The notes under the pieces: model-generated
What the model was told of the DNA's origin: nothing
The model's database searches: none
What the model saw: the letters and a program-made list of their open reading frames with translations, nothing else
In this document: in pieces, positions 27,031 to 37,020 of the stretch
Position numbering within the stretch: the first letter of the stretch is position 1
Layout: every line of letters begins with the position of its first letter
NCBI RefSeq assembly: GCF_018917145.1
Contig: NZ_JAHLOD010000009.1
Location: 23,988-87,987, forward strand
Source: Clostridium bornimense
GTDB taxonomy: Bacteria > Bacillota > Clostridia > Clostridiales > Clostridiaceae
Length of the DNA stretch: 64,000 bases
Reading direction: 5' to 3'
Translations under genes and position numbers: made by a program

Positions 27031-28463
27031 TGCGAGGAGAAAGTAAAAAAAGAAAACTTTTTTCTAAGATAATAGGAGCATATCTAAGTATTTTTATGGG
27101 CAGTTTTATAGTATTAACTATATTATTAGCATTTTTATATAGAAATATTTATATTGAAAATAGAAATCAAGATGTTAAGCAAGCATCTATAATACTTTCT
27201 GTAGTTATAGAAGAATACTATGAAGGAAGTGTTAGTGGAGGTTTATTAAGTAACTCATTAGTAGGTTTAGAAAATACTAAGAGATATAAAGTTGCATTAG
27301 CTGATTCAGTAGGTAATATTTTCATGGGTTCTGATGATTCAAAATCTATCATAGGTAAAAAAATAGATAGTAAGTATCTTGAAAAGCTAAAAGAAGGTGA
27401 ATTCATAGATAAAGGCGGGCCTACTGATATATTTGCAAATACAGATAAAGAAGTTTATATTGCACCGGTTATTAGGGAAAATAAGTTTTTGGGAGCAATA
27501 ATTATTAGTGAAAATCCGATGTATTTCACAAAGAGTATGGCTATGTTTTTGTTAAAGATATTTTCTATGGCTGTGCTAGTAGCATTTTTAGGTGCATTAA
27601 GTTTCTATTTATTTACTAGAAGAAGAATAGTAAAACCTATAGTAGAAATAAATAGATCATATCACAAGGTATCACAAGGTGATTTTACAACGAGAGTTGA
27701 AATTCAAGGATTAGATGAGATTGAGGATCTTGGAAGAGCTTTTAATAGAACTGCTGAATATATGGAGACATTAGATAATAATAGTAAAGAGTTTATTTCA
27801 AATGTATCCCATGAATTAAGATCACCAATGACTTCTATTAAAGGGTTTATTGGTGGAATTTTAGATGGTGTTATACCTGCTAGTAAGCAAGAACATTATT
27901 TGTCACTAGCATATGATGAGATAGATAGATTAGCTAGACTTATAAATGACTTGCTAAATTTATCAACATTAGAATCTGGAAATGTAGAATTGGAGATAAC
28001 TTCTTTTGATATTATTAAGTTAATTAGAGATCAAGTTGATTACTTTCAACCATTATTTGAAAGAAAGAGATTAAATGTAGAGATAATATATGACGAAAAA
28101 GAACTTTATGTAGTATCAGATAAAGATAGAGTCATTCAAGTTTTAGTTAACTTAATAGATAATGCTATAAAGTATTGTAATGAAGAAGGAATAGTTAAGA
28201 TAGAAGTTAAGATAAGTAAGGATAAAGTTTTTATATCCATATATAATAGCGGGGCATCTATTAGTGAAGATGGATTAAAACATATATGGGAAAGATTTTA
28301 TAAAGGGGATAAGTCAAGGACTATTAAGGAATCTACTGGTTTAGGATTGTCTATAGTTAGAAATATAATAAAAAGTTTAAACGAAGATATAATTGTTGAA
28401 AACAAAAGAGAAGGCGGAGTACAATTTACATTTAGTATAAAAAGACTACAGATTAGGGAGTGA
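27030..28463 (+). CDS. HAMP-domain sensor histidine kinase
   Basis: A 477-residue membrane kinase. The two membrane spans are at about 12-36 and 168-192, with an extracellular sensor region between them. A HAMP linker follows (ITRRR-like start, about 193-245). The H box NVSHELRSPMTSIKG holds His261, and N (NLIDNAIKYC), G1/F (HIWERFYKGD) and G2 (TGLGLSIV) boxes complete the ATPase domain. It overlaps the response regulator by one base and the next gene's ribosome binding site lies at its own stop codon, so three genes form one operon. Confidence 0.93.
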   Translation: MRGESKKRKLFSKIIGAYLSIFMGSFIVLTILLAFLYRNIYIENRNQDVKQASIILSVVIEEYYEGSVSGGLLSNSLVGLENTKRYKVALADSVGNIFMGSDDSKSIIGKKIDSKYLEKLKEGEFIDKGGPTDIFANTDKEVYIAPVIRENKFLGAIIISENPMYFTKSMAMFLLKIFSMAVLVAFLGALSFYLFTRRRIVKPIVEINRSYHKVSQGDFTTRVEIQGLDEIEDLGRAFNRTAEYMETLDNNSKEFISNVSHELRSPMTSIKGFIGGILDGVIPASKQEHYLSLAYDEIDRLARLINDLLNLSTLESGNVELEITSFDIIKLIRDQVDYFQPLFERKRLNVEIIYDEKELYVVSDKDRVIQVLVNLIDNAIKYCNEEGIVKIEVKISKDKVFISIYNSGASISEDGLKHIWERFYKGDKSRTIKESTGLGLSIVRNIIKSLNEDIIVENKREGGVQFTFSIKRLQIRE

Positions 28464-28468
28464 TTTCT

Positions 28469-29485
28469 TTGAAAAAAGAAAGTTGTAACGATGAAAAAAA
28501 GGGATTTATTCATTATGAATTAAACAAAAGAAGAAAAGCTACAAAAGTTATCGTGAAATATAGTAATGTAGTTTGTATATCTGTAGCAATAAATATACTA
28601 TGTATATTTTTATATCATGAATTTATATTAGGTAAGTATAGGCAACAAAATGCTTCCAAAATATTAGATATACAAAATAATGCTGTTGAACAAATTTTTT
28701 GGAATATAAGTTCATATATACTTAATGTAACTGATGAGAATAATGAAAACTCTACAATGGGTATTCTATACAAAAGAGGGGGATATGTTTTAACTACATA
28801 TTCGAGTATAAAAGATAATAAAGATATAGTTATTAATTATGATGGGCGGTCAATGAAAGGAACGTTAATAGGGAAAGATGATACAGTAGATATAGCTGTT
28901 ATAAAAATAGATGGAGAGTCATCGGTGTCAGGATATAATGCAGTGTTGCCAATTATAAAAAGAGGATACACTATTTATGGATTCTATGATGCAGATTTCA
29001 AAAAACAAGTATCAATAGGATCTGTAGTAGAAGTAGATACTAAAGAAGATGTACATTATATAAAAAATAACATTACCAATGTAAGCGATATAGGAATATT
29101 TATTAATAATAAAAGTGAAATAGTAGGTATAAAAAATTCTAAAGAATCTCCAGATATTGTATACATGGGAGATATAATAAACAAGGTAGAGAGTATAATA
29201 AGAGATTATGAAGGTGAATCTAGCAATATGGGACTGGTAGGAAGAGATGCTACTGAAGAGGATGAAATAGATAAAGGTGCATATATTATTAATGTATCTG
29301 GAATATATAAAAATAGTGGACTTATGCCAGGAGATATAGTTATAAGTGTTAATGGGAAAAGCATAGAAAATTACAAAGCTTTTGAAAAGTTTATGGAAAA
29401 AAACTATTTTAATTCTAATATAAAATGTAATATAGTAAGAGATGGAAAGATTATAGAATTAACAATTGAAAATAACATTGGCTAG
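28469..29485 (+). CDS. membrane-anchored HtrA-like protein with PDZ domain, catalytic residues lost
   Basis: A 338-residue protein: one membrane span (about 29-51), a degenerate trypsin-like domain and a C-terminal PDZ domain (AYIINVSGIYKNSGLMPGD...). In active HtrA the His lies in TNNHVV and the Ser in GNSGGP; the aligned stretches here read TTYSSI and NVSDIGI, so His is absent and the serine loop is destroyed. The middle Asp region (DDTVDIAVIKID) is kept. It is probably a non-proteolytic sensor or scaffold acting with the two-component system. I choose TTG 28469 because GGGAGTGA stands at the right distance; GTG 28460 would overlap it. Confidence 0.78.
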   Translation: MKKESCNDEKKGFIHYELNKRRKATKVIVKYSNVVCISVAINILCIFLYHEFILGKYRQQNASKILDIQNNAVEQIFWNISSYILNVTDENNENSTMGILYKRGGYVLTTYSSIKDNKDIVINYDGRSMKGTLIGKDDTVDIAVIKIDGESSVSGYNAVLPIIKRGYTIYGFYDADFKKQVSIGSVVEVDTKEDVHYIKNNITNVSDIGIFINNKSEIVGIKNSKESPDIVYMGDIINKVESIIRDYEGESSNMGLVGRDATEEDEIDKGAYIINVSGIYKNSGLMPGDIVISVNGKSIENYKAFEKFMEKNYFNSNIKCNIVRDGKIIELTIENNIG

Positions 29486-29525
29486 GGGTTTCTCTAGCCT
29501 AAATTCATGAATGAAGGTGATAAAG

Positions 29526-30095
29526 ATGATATTAGTAGTAGGATTAGGAAACATAGGTAGCAAGTATGATAAAACTAGACATAATGTTGGTTTTGATGTT
29601 ATAGATGTTTTAGCAGATAGACATAATATTTCAGTTAGTAAAGAAAAATTTAAAGGTGTATGTGGTGAAGGTATTATTGAAAATAAGAAAGTTATGTTGT
29701 TAAAGCCTTCAACTTATATGAATCTAAGTGGTGAAAGTATTTTAGAGGCAGCTAATTTTTATAAACTTTCACCTAATGAAATTATTATAATATATGATGA
29801 TATTTCATTAAATGTTGGTAGACTTAGAATTAGAGATAAAGGAAGTGCTGGCGGTCATAATGGAATTAAAAGTGTTATAGCAAATTTAAAGACAGATGAA
29901 TTTCCTAGAATAAAAGTAGGGGTGGGGGCTCCAAAAAATAACTTAATAGAGCATGTTTTAGGTGTATTTGATAAAGAAGAAAGAGTTATAGTAGAAAAGG
30001 TGTTTGAAGCTAGTGCTGATGCTGTTGAAGAAATGATAGCTAATGGTGTCAATGCATCTATGAATAAGTACAATGGACTAAATATAAATTCTTAG
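29526..30095 (+). CDS. pth: peptidyl-tRNA hydrolase
   Basis: A 189-residue enzyme that releases tRNA from stalled peptidyl-tRNA. VVGLGNIGSKYDKTRHNVGF contains the catalytic His19, and KPSTYMNLSGE, YDDISLNVGRLRI and GSAGGHNGIKS are family motifs. AAGGTGAT precedes the ATG at 29526; an upstream in-frame ATG (29511) would overlap that site. mfd follows 10 bp later, the usual Firmicute pth-mfd order. Confidence 0.96.
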   Translation: MILVVGLGNIGSKYDKTRHNVGFDVIDVLADRHNISVSKEKFKGVCGEGIIENKKVMLLKPSTYMNLSGESILEAANFYKLSPNEIIIIYDDISLNVGRLRIRDKGSAGGHNGIKSVIANLKTDEFPRIKVGVGAPKNNLIEHVLGVFDKEERVIVEKVFEASADAVEEMIANGVNASMNKYNGLNINS

Positions 30096-30105
30096 AGGTG
30101 TAAAG

Positions 30106-33100
30106 ATGAGATTACAAGGTCTTCTTACCCCAATAGTAGGTAGTGGAAATTTTGAAAATATATTAAGGGGTATAAAAAATAATCAATTTCCTATAAATAT
30201 AAATGGATTATCAGAATCTGGTAAGGCGTATGCAATATGGTCACTGTTTGAAAGTAGTGATGATTCTATAGTAGTTTTTACCTCTTCAGATATGGAGAGT
30301 AAAAAGTTATATGAAGAATTAAGCTTTTTTACAACAAATGCATATTATTTTCCAACAAAAGATATAGTTTTTTATAATATTACAGCTACATCAGGAGATT
30401 TAATTTGGGAAAGATTAAAGGTATTTAAAGAGCTAATTGGTAATGGAAAAAGAATAATAGTAACTAGTATTGAAACTTTAAGAGGCCTTTATATACCAAT
30501 GGAAGTTATGAAGAAATACCATTTCAAGGTAAAAGAAGGTAAAGAGTTAGATGAAGTAGAATTAGTTGAAAAGTTAGTTGAAAGTGGTTACGAGCATGTA
30601 GATGTTGTAGAAGGTAGAGGTCAATTTTCAAAACGTGGTGGGATTATAGATATATTTCCTCCAGTATCCAGATATCCATACAGAATTGAGTTGTTTGGAG
30701 ATGAAGTAGATTCTATAAGAACTTTTAATGTTGAATCACAACGTAGTATAGAAAAGGTAAAAACTGCTGAAATTACTCCAGCTAAAGAAGTTATAATACC
30801 TAAAGAATTTTGCGATAATGCAATAAAGGCAATTAAAGAGGATTTTGAAAAAGTTAAGATTAGCTTAAAAGATGATAAAGAAGCAAAAGAAAAAATATCA
30901 GGTATAGTTAATAAAAATATAGAAAGCTTAATTGAAAAGGGTACATTTGAAACTGTAGATTCATATGTAACATATTTTTATGAGAAACCTGTAGATTTTC
31001 TTCAATATTTTAATAATCCTATAGTAATAGTTGATGAAGTTGATAGATCAATAGGAAAATTAGAGTCATTACAATATGAATTTTTAGAAGATTACGATAC
31101 ATTTTTGAGTAGAGGGGATATATTACCAAAGCAAGGTGATATAGTACTATCTAAAGATGTAATAGTAGAGAAGATTGAAGGTAGCAAGTTGTTAACGTTA
31201 AGTATGCTTGCAAAAGGAGATAAGTATTTTCCACCATACCTTACAGTAAGTTTAAATCAAATAACTTTAAATTCTTATCAAGGAAAAACAGAACTTTTTA
31301 TAGAGGATATAAAAGAGAGAAAAGCTAATGGCGATAAGATAGTAGTTTTAAGTGGTACTAGGGCTAGAGGTGAAAGATTAGGAAGAAATTTAAGGGAAGA
31401 TGATATAGAGGCAATATATAAAGATTCTTTTGATGAGATTTTAGATGGTCAAATTATGATTACTTTTGGAATGCTAGATAAAGGTTTTCAATTTCCAGAC
31501 TTAGGTTTAAGTGTAATATCAGATAAAGAATTGTTTGGACAAGGAAAAAGAAAAACAAAAAAGAAAAAGAAAGCTAAAGGCGTAGGGAAAATAAAGAGTT
31601 TTACTGAATTAAAGCCTGGTGACTATGTTGTACATGTTAGTCATGGTATAGGTGTATATAAAGGAATAACTCAATTAGAAATAGATAATGTTAAAAAGGA
31701 TTTCTTAGAAATATCTTATGCTAATGATGCTAAGGTATATGTACCGGTAGAACAACTTGATTTAATTCAAAAGTATATAGGTAGTGAAGGTGTTGTACCT
31801 AAGATAAATAAGCTTGGTGGTAACGAGTGGCAAAAGGCTAAAAATAAAGTAAGAACATCTATAAATGCTATAGCAGAGGATCTTGTTAAGTTGTATGCAG
31901 CGAGATCTGCAGTAACAGGATATTCATATAGAAAGGATACTCCTTGGCAAAAACAATTTGAAGATGAGTTTCCTTATGAGGAGACAGAAGATCAATTATT
32001 AGCTATAGAAGATATAAAAAAGGATATGGAAAGTAATAAGCCTATGGATAGGCTATTATGTGGTGATGTTGGATATGGAAAAACAGAAGTTGCTATGAGG
32101 GCCGCTTTTAAAGCGGTTATGGATGGAAAACAAGTAGCTATTTTAGTGCCGACAACAATTTTAGCAGAGCAGCATTATAAAAACTTTAAAGAAAGATTTT
32201 CAGGTTTTCCAGTAAATATAGATATGATATCTAGATTTAAGACAGCAGCTAATATAAAGAAGACATTAACAGCTGTAAAAGAAGGAAATGTAGACATACT
32301 TATAGGAACTCATAAGATTTTAGGATCATCTGTGCAATTTAAAGATTTAGGTTTATTAATTATAGATGAAGAACAACGTTTTGGAGTAAGGCATAAGGAA
32401 AAAATTAAAGAGTTTAAAAAGAATGTTGATGTATTAACATTAACAGCAACACCAATACCAAGAACTCTACATATGTCTTTAACTGGAGTTAGAGGTATTA
32501 GTGTTATAGAGACACCACCAGAAAATAGATATCCAGTACAAACTTATGTTGTAGAATACAATGATCAATTAATAAGAGACGCAATACTTAGAGAAATTAA
32601 TAGAGGTGGTCAAGTATTTTTTGTATACAATAGGGTAGATTCTATATTGGAAATGGAAAGTTATCTATCAAAGATAGTACCAGAAGCTAGAATAATTACT
32701 GCTAATGGAAGAATGAAAGAAAAGGAATTGGAAAACGTAATGTCATCTTTCATGAGTGGTGAGTATGACATACTTTTAGCTACAACAATAATAGAAACTG
32801 GAATTGATATTCAAAATGCAAATACTATGATTATATATGATGCTGACAGAATGGGATTATCACAATTGTATCAGCTAAGAGGTAGAGTTGGAAGAACTAA
32901 TAGAATAGCGTATGCGTATCTTACATATAGAAAAGATAAGGTCATTACTGAAGTGGCAGAAAAAAGACTTAAGGCTATTAAGGACTTTACTGAGCTTGGA
33001 TCAGGATTTAAGGTTGCTATGAGAGACTTAGAAATAAGAGGTGCAGGTAACTTAATGGGATCAGCACAACATGGTCATATGGCTTCTATAGGATATGATT

Positions 33101-33612
33101 TGTATTGTAAGATGCTAGAGGATACAATAAAAGTTATTAAAGGGGATATTGATCAAGAAACTGTTGACACAGTAGTGGATATAAAGGTAAATGCATATAT
33201 TCCAAATGATTATATAGAAGATGAAGTTACTAAGATTGAAATTTATAAGAAGATAGCTTCAATAGAATCAAATGAAGAGAAAGAAGAAGTAGTGGAAGAA
33301 ATTATTGATAGGTTTGGAGATATACCAACGTCAGTAAATAATTTAATAGATATTTCTTATATAAGAATATTAGGTAAAGCTCTTGGAATTATTGAAATAA
33401 AAGATAGAAATTCAGTAATAGATATTAAGTTCGATAATAGAAAGAGAATTACAAGTAATATGATAACTAAGGTTATAGAAAAGTATTCTAAAAATATATC
33501 ATTTAAGGATGGCGAAAATCCTATAATGGCTTACTCAATAGAAAAACGTGATCAACTTTTAGTAGAAGTTAAAACTATTATTGAAGATATAACAAAATTT
33601 GTTGAAGAGTAA
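30106..33612 (+). CDS. mfd: transcription-repair coupling factor Mfd
   Basis: An 1168-residue, full-length Mfd that removes RNA polymerase stalled at DNA damage and recruits UvrA. Order: UvrB-like N-terminal modules (GRGQFSKRGGIIDIFPP, around 166-182), the RNA polymerase-interacting domain beginning GDYVVHVSHGIGVYKGI (about 505), then the helicase with LLCGDVGYGKTEVAMRA (about 647-663), the DEEQ box in IIDEEQRFGV, TATPIPRTL, and RGRVGRT, and a TRCF C-terminal domain. A KRKTKKKKKAKG run lies in the linker. It follows pth in the same operon. Confidence 0.98.
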   Translation: MRLQGLLTPIVGSGNFENILRGIKNNQFPININGLSESGKAYAIWSLFESSDDSIVVFTSSDMESKKLYEELSFFTTNAYYFPTKDIVFYNITATSGDLIWERLKVFKELIGNGKRIIVTSIETLRGLYIPMEVMKKYHFKVKEGKELDEVELVEKLVESGYEHVDVVEGRGQFSKRGGIIDIFPPVSRYPYRIELFGDEVDSIRTFNVESQRSIEKVKTAEITPAKEVIIPKEFCDNAIKAIKEDFEKVKISLKDDKEAKEKISGIVNKNIESLIEKGTFETVDSYVTYFYEKPVDFLQYFNNPIVIVDEVDRSIGKLESLQYEFLEDYDTFLSRGDILPKQGDIVLSKDVIVEKIEGSKLLTLSMLAKGDKYFPPYLTVSLNQITLNSYQGKTELFIEDIKERKANGDKIVVLSGTRARGERLGRNLREDDIEAIYKDSFDEILDGQIMITFGMLDKGFQFPDLGLSVISDKELFGQGKRKTKKKKKAKGVGKIKSFTELKPGDYVVHVSHGIGVYKGITQLEIDNVKKDFLEISYANDAKVYVPVEQLDLIQKYIGSEGVVPKINKLGGNEWQKAKNKVRTSINAIAEDLVKLYAARSAVTGYSYRKDTPWQKQFEDEFPYEETEDQLLAIEDIKKDMESNKPMDRLLCGDVGYGKTEVAMRAAFKAVMDGKQVAILVPTTILAEQHYKNFKERFSGFPVNIDMISRFKTAANIKKTLTAVKEGNVDILIGTHKILGSSVQFKDLGLLIIDEEQRFGVRHKEKIKEFKKNVDVLTLTATPIPRTLHMSLTGVRGISVIETPPENRYPVQTYVVEYNDQLIRDAILREINRGGQVFFVYNRVDSILEMESYLSKIVPEARIITANGRMKEKELENVMSSFMSGEYDILLATTIIETGIDIQNANTMIIYDADRMGLSQLYQLRGRVGRTNRIAYAYLTYRKDKVITEVAEKRLKAIKDFTELGSGFKVAMRDLEIRGAGNLMGSAQHGHMASIGYDLYCKMLEDTIKVIKGDIDQETVDTVVDIKVNAYIPNDYIEDEVTKIEIYKKIASIESNEEKEEVVEEIIDRFGDIPTSVNNLIDISYIRILGKALGIIEIKDRNSVIDIKFDNRKRITSNMITKVIEKYSKNISFKDGENPIMAYSIEKRDQLLVEVKTIIEDITKFVEE

Positions 33613-33672
33613 GAAAAATGTGGTAAAATTATAAGAGATAAATAAATAACAATGACGAAGGTGGGAATAGGA

Positions 33673-34677
33673 GTGAAAAGGGTTAGAAATACTGTTATAG
33701 CAATAGGTATTATAGTATCTACGCTAGGATTAACATCATGTACATTTATTGAAAGAACAGATGCGGCAAAAGGTAAACAAGTAGTAGCAAAGGTTGGAGA
33801 TACTGAAATTAAGAGATCAGAAATCGAAGATAAAATGAAAAGCTATAAAGATACTTTAAAAGAAAAGTACGGAGATAATTATTTAGAAAATAGTGATGCT
33901 GTATCAGCACTTAATCAAGCTAAACAATCTGAATTAGATAGTCTTATTTATAATGAGTTAGTAAAGATGTATAATAAGGATAACAATGTTAAGGTTGATG
34001 ATACTAAAAAGAAAGAATTTGTAGATGAAAAGGTTGATTATTATAAGGAGCAATTAGGAGCTTCAGATGATAAAGATTTTGAGAAAAAAGCTAAAGCACA
34101 ACTTGGAGTTTCAGTAGATGAAATGAAAGAAATCTTAGGAAACATGTATATAACACAATGTGCTATTGATAAGTATATGGAAAGTAAGACAGATGATGCT
34201 TCTATAAAGAAATATAAAAAGGATAATAAAGATGACTATGAGAAGAAAGCAAAACAAAAAGCTGTTTTATACATAGTTAATAAAGATAAAGATCAAATGG
34301 AAGCTGCAAAAAAAGAAATCGATGGTGGTAAGACTATAGATGAGATTGCAGCAAAATATACTACTGATAGTGGAAAAGAAAACAATGGATTCTTTGGATT
34401 TATGGATACAGAATCAGAAGATATGTCAAGTATAGATGAGAATTTCGTAAATGCAGTAAAAGAATTGGAAGTAGGTAAGACATCTGATATTATTGAATCT
34501 TCTAAAGACGAATCAGGTAACTTAAAGTTTGGATATTTTATCATAGGAGTTACAGATACAGATACTGGTATTAAGTATGAATTGAAAAAACAAGCTGAAT
34601 CAAGTGGAATATATAGTGATTTAAAGAAAATATATAAGAAGCAATTGAAAACTTATGATAAGAAGTTAACAAATTAA
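33673..34677 (+). CDS. prsA: PrsA-type foldase, lipoprotein peptidyl-prolyl isomerase
   Basis: A 334-residue secreted lipoprotein. The signal peptide ends in the lipobox LTSC with Cys23. A SurA/PrsA-like N-terminal domain (AKVGDTEIKRSEIEDKM onward) is followed by a parvulin PPIase domain (KQKAVLYIVNK to FGYFIIGVTD, about 195-305) and a lysine-rich tail. It should fold exported proteins on the outer face of the membrane. I start at GTG 33673, which has AAGGTGGG at the proper spacing; an ATG at 33652 lacks a site. A strong terminator follows. Confidence 0.88.
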   Translation: MKRVRNTVIAIGIIVSTLGLTSCTFIERTDAAKGKQVVAKVGDTEIKRSEIEDKMKSYKDTLKEKYGDNYLENSDAVSALNQAKQSELDSLIYNELVKMYNKDNNVKVDDTKKKEFVDEKVDYYKEQLGASDDKDFEKKAKAQLGVSVDEMKEILGNMYITQCAIDKYMESKTDDASIKKYKKDNKDDYEKKAKQKAVLYIVNKDKDQMEAAKKEIDGGKTIDEIAAKYTTDSGKENNGFFGFMDTESEDMSSIDENFVNAVKELEVGKTSDIIESSKDESGNLKFGYFIIGVTDTDTGIKYELKKQAESSGIYSDLKKIYKKQLKTYDKKLTN

Positions 34678-34693
34678 TATGTTTTTATAAGTA

Positions 34694-34738
34694 AAACTGA
34701 GGAGAATGGATTTAGAACCCATTCTTCTCAGTTTTTTT
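34694..34738 (+). terminator. terminator after prsA
   Basis: AAACTGAGGAGAATGG pairs with CCATTCTTCTCAGTTT, with one T-T side wobble, then seven T. Confidence 0.92.
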
Positions 34739-34872
34739 CGTAAGTATGAAAGCGGTGCTAAAGAGACCAAAGATTAAGAATAATGTATTTTTTTCTTATT
34801 TGTAAGTATAAAAATGTTTTCATATAAAGATAATATTAGTACAAGAGTTACTTACAAATAAGGAGGAAAATT

Positions 34873-35421
34873 ATGAAGGCTACAGGAATCGTAAGACGTA
34901 TTGATGACTTAGGAAGAGTAGTTATACCAAAAGAAATCAGAAGGACATTAAGAATAAGAGAAGGAGATCCTCTGGAAATTTTTACGGATAGAGAAGGGGG
35001 AGTTATATTAAAAAAATATTCTCCTATTGGGGAATTAACTAATTTTTCAAAAGAATATGCAGAGGCGTTACATCAAACGTTAGGTCATATGATAATTATT
35101 ACAGATAAAGATGGAATAGTATCTGTTGTTGGAGCATCTAAAAAAGAATATTTAGATAAGAAGATATCTGATTCTTTGGAAGACAATATAAATAAAAGAA
35201 AAACATATTTAATGGATGGGGCTAATAAGGCTTTACCTATGTATGAAGATGAAGATGTAAGTGAATTCATTGCACAAGTTGTAGCTCCAATTATTGCAGA
35301 AGGTGATGTTATTGGATCTGTAATTATTGCATCAAAGGATTCAGGAGCAGATTTTGGAGAAGTGGAAAAGAAAATTGCAGAAACAGCTGCGGCGTTTCTA
35401 GGAAAGCAAATGGAACAATAG
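34873..35421 (+). CDS. spoVT: stage V sporulation regulator SpoVT
   Basis: A 182-residue AbrB-family transcription factor. MKATGIVRRIDDLGRVVIPKEIRRTL (first 26 residues) is the swapped-hairpin AbrB DNA-binding domain, and residues 55-180 form a GAF-like domain. SpoVT tunes sigma-G-dependent forespore genes. AAGGAGGAAAA precedes the ATG. It is followed by a SpoVB/MurJ-like flippase and mazG, as in Bacillus. Confidence 0.95.
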   Translation: MKATGIVRRIDDLGRVVIPKEIRRTLRIREGDPLEIFTDREGGVILKKYSPIGELTNFSKEYAEALHQTLGHMIIITDKDGIVSVVGASKKEYLDKKISDSLEDNINKRKTYLMDGANKALPMYEDEDVSEFIAQVVAPIIAEGDVIGSVIIASKDSGADFGEVEKKIAETAAAFLGKQMEQ

Positions 35422-35430
35422 GTTATAAAA

Positions 35431-35471
35431 CCTCCATTTTAGCATAATTATTAATTATCCGAGAATGGAGG
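35431..35471 (+). promoter_or_regulatory. hairpin that would cover the ribosome binding site of the SpoVB-like gene
   Basis: CCTCCATT (35431-35438) is complementary to AATGGAGG (35464-35471), and the right arm contains the GGAGG ribosome binding site for the ATG at 35478. It may be the spoVT terminator, though no T-run follows, or it may limit translation of the next gene. Confidence 0.55.
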
Positions 35472-35477
35472 GATATA

Positions 35478-37019
35478 ATGAAAAAACAATCGTTAGTAAA
35501 GGGAACATTAATATTAGGAATGGCGGGAATTATAGCAAAGTTTTTAGGGCTATTTTTTAGGTGGCCTTTGGTTATGTTAGTTGGTGACGAAGGTGTTGGA
35601 TATTATCAAATGGCTTATCCACTACTAGGTTTCTTTATTGCAGTAGCTAGCGGTATTCCTATAGCAGTATCTAAGTTGGTTTCAGAATGTAATGCTGTAA
35701 ATGATAGGGAAGGTTCATTTGCTATATTAAAAAAAGCTATAATTATAATGTTGATTATAGGTTGTGGATTTACTTTGTCTATGATTTTATTTAGTGATAG
35801 TATAATGGCTTTTTTAAAGTGGGATCATAAGGTGTATTATTCACTTCTAGGAGTATCTTTTGCGCCGATAATAGTTGGTCTTATGAGTGCATTTAGGGGA
35901 TTTTTTCAAGGGTATCAAAATATGACGCCTACAGCAGTGTCAGAAATTATAGAACAGATTGGTAGAATAGTTATAGGAATAGGACTAGCATATATTCTTA
36001 TATCATATGGAGTAGAATATTCAGCGGGTGGAGCTACATTAGGAGCATCTGTTGGTGGCTTGTTTGGTCTTATATATTTATATTTAAAATACATAAAAGT
36101 GAAAAAGGAATGGGGAATAAAGAAGATAAAAAATGATACAGAAATAATGAGCAAAGTATTACGTGTAGCAATTCCTATATCTGTAGGGGCAGCAGTAATA
36201 TCTTCTGTTAATTTAATTGATTCTGCTTTAGTTCCTCAATTATTAGTAAAAGGTGGACATACATATAAAGAAGCGGCAATTTTGTTAGGTCAATTATCTG
36301 GAAAGGCAGGTATACTTGTAAATGTTCCATTGACTATTTCTATAGCCTTAAGTTCATCTATCGTACCTATAATATCTGAATTATTCGCTTTGGGAAAAAG
36401 AGAAGAATTAAAAAGAAAAATAGAGGGAGCTATGAATATATCTATGGCTATTGCATTTCCATCTGCGGTAGGATTAGCTATATTAGCATCACCGATATTG
36501 AATACTATATTTCCTGGTCATGGTGATGGAGGAGAAATATTAAGTTATTGCTCTGTAGCAATTCCATTTATGGCAATAACACAAACTTCAACATCAGTGC
36601 TTCAAGGAACAGGAAAATACGTAATGCCTGTAATAAATTTATTAATAGGATGTGTAGTTAAAATAATTACAACAATAATATTAGTGCCGGATGTAAGTTT
36701 TGGTATAAATGGAGCAGCGATAGGAACAATTTTGGGATATATAGTTACAGTTGTTTTAAATTTAATATACTTGGGTTTATCTACGAAATTAAAAATTAAC
36801 TATATAAAAATATTTACAAAGAACATTATAACATCAGGGATTATGGGTATATTTGTATATATAGTGTATAATAAGTTAAAAGAGAATATTTCCGTGGTAC
36901 CTGTAATAACCTTGATTTCTATAGGGATAGGGGTTATTATTTATACATTATTAGTAATAGCTTTTGGAGTTGTTGATATAAGCGAAGTGAAAAAGAAAGT
37001 GAAGAGAAGGAGAGCTTAA
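35478..37019 (+). CDS. SpoVB/MurJ-like polysaccharide (lipid II) flippase
   Basis: A 513-residue protein with about fourteen membrane spans, of the MOP/PST family (KGTLILGMAGIIAKFLGLFF at the start; YYQMAYPLL; SGIPIAVSKLVSE). Position after spoVT matches Bacillus yabM, and the family includes SpoVB and MurJ-type lipid II flippases used in cortex or wall synthesis. Which of these it is cannot be decided. Its ribosome binding site can be hidden in a hairpin with the upstream CCTCC. mazG starts one base after its stop codon. Confidence 0.88.
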   Translation: MKKQSLVKGTLILGMAGIIAKFLGLFFRWPLVMLVGDEGVGYYQMAYPLLGFFIAVASGIPIAVSKLVSECNAVNDREGSFAILKKAIIIMLIIGCGFTLSMILFSDSIMAFLKWDHKVYYSLLGVSFAPIIVGLMSAFRGFFQGYQNMTPTAVSEIIEQIGRIVIGIGLAYILISYGVEYSAGGATLGASVGGLFGLIYLYLKYIKVKKEWGIKKIKNDTEIMSKVLRVAIPISVGAAVISSVNLIDSALVPQLLVKGGHTYKEAAILLGQLSGKAGILVNVPLTISIALSSSIVPIISELFALGKREELKRKIEGAMNISMAIAFPSAVGLAILASPILNTIFPGHGDGGEILSYCSVAIPFMAITQTSTSVLQGTGKYVMPVINLLIGCVVKIITTIILVPDVSFGINGAAIGTILGYIVTVVLNLIYLGLSTKLKINYIKIFTKNIITSGIMGIFVYIVYNKLKENISVVPVITLISIGIGVIIYTLLVIAFGVVDISEVKKKVKRRRA

Positions 37020-37020
37020 G

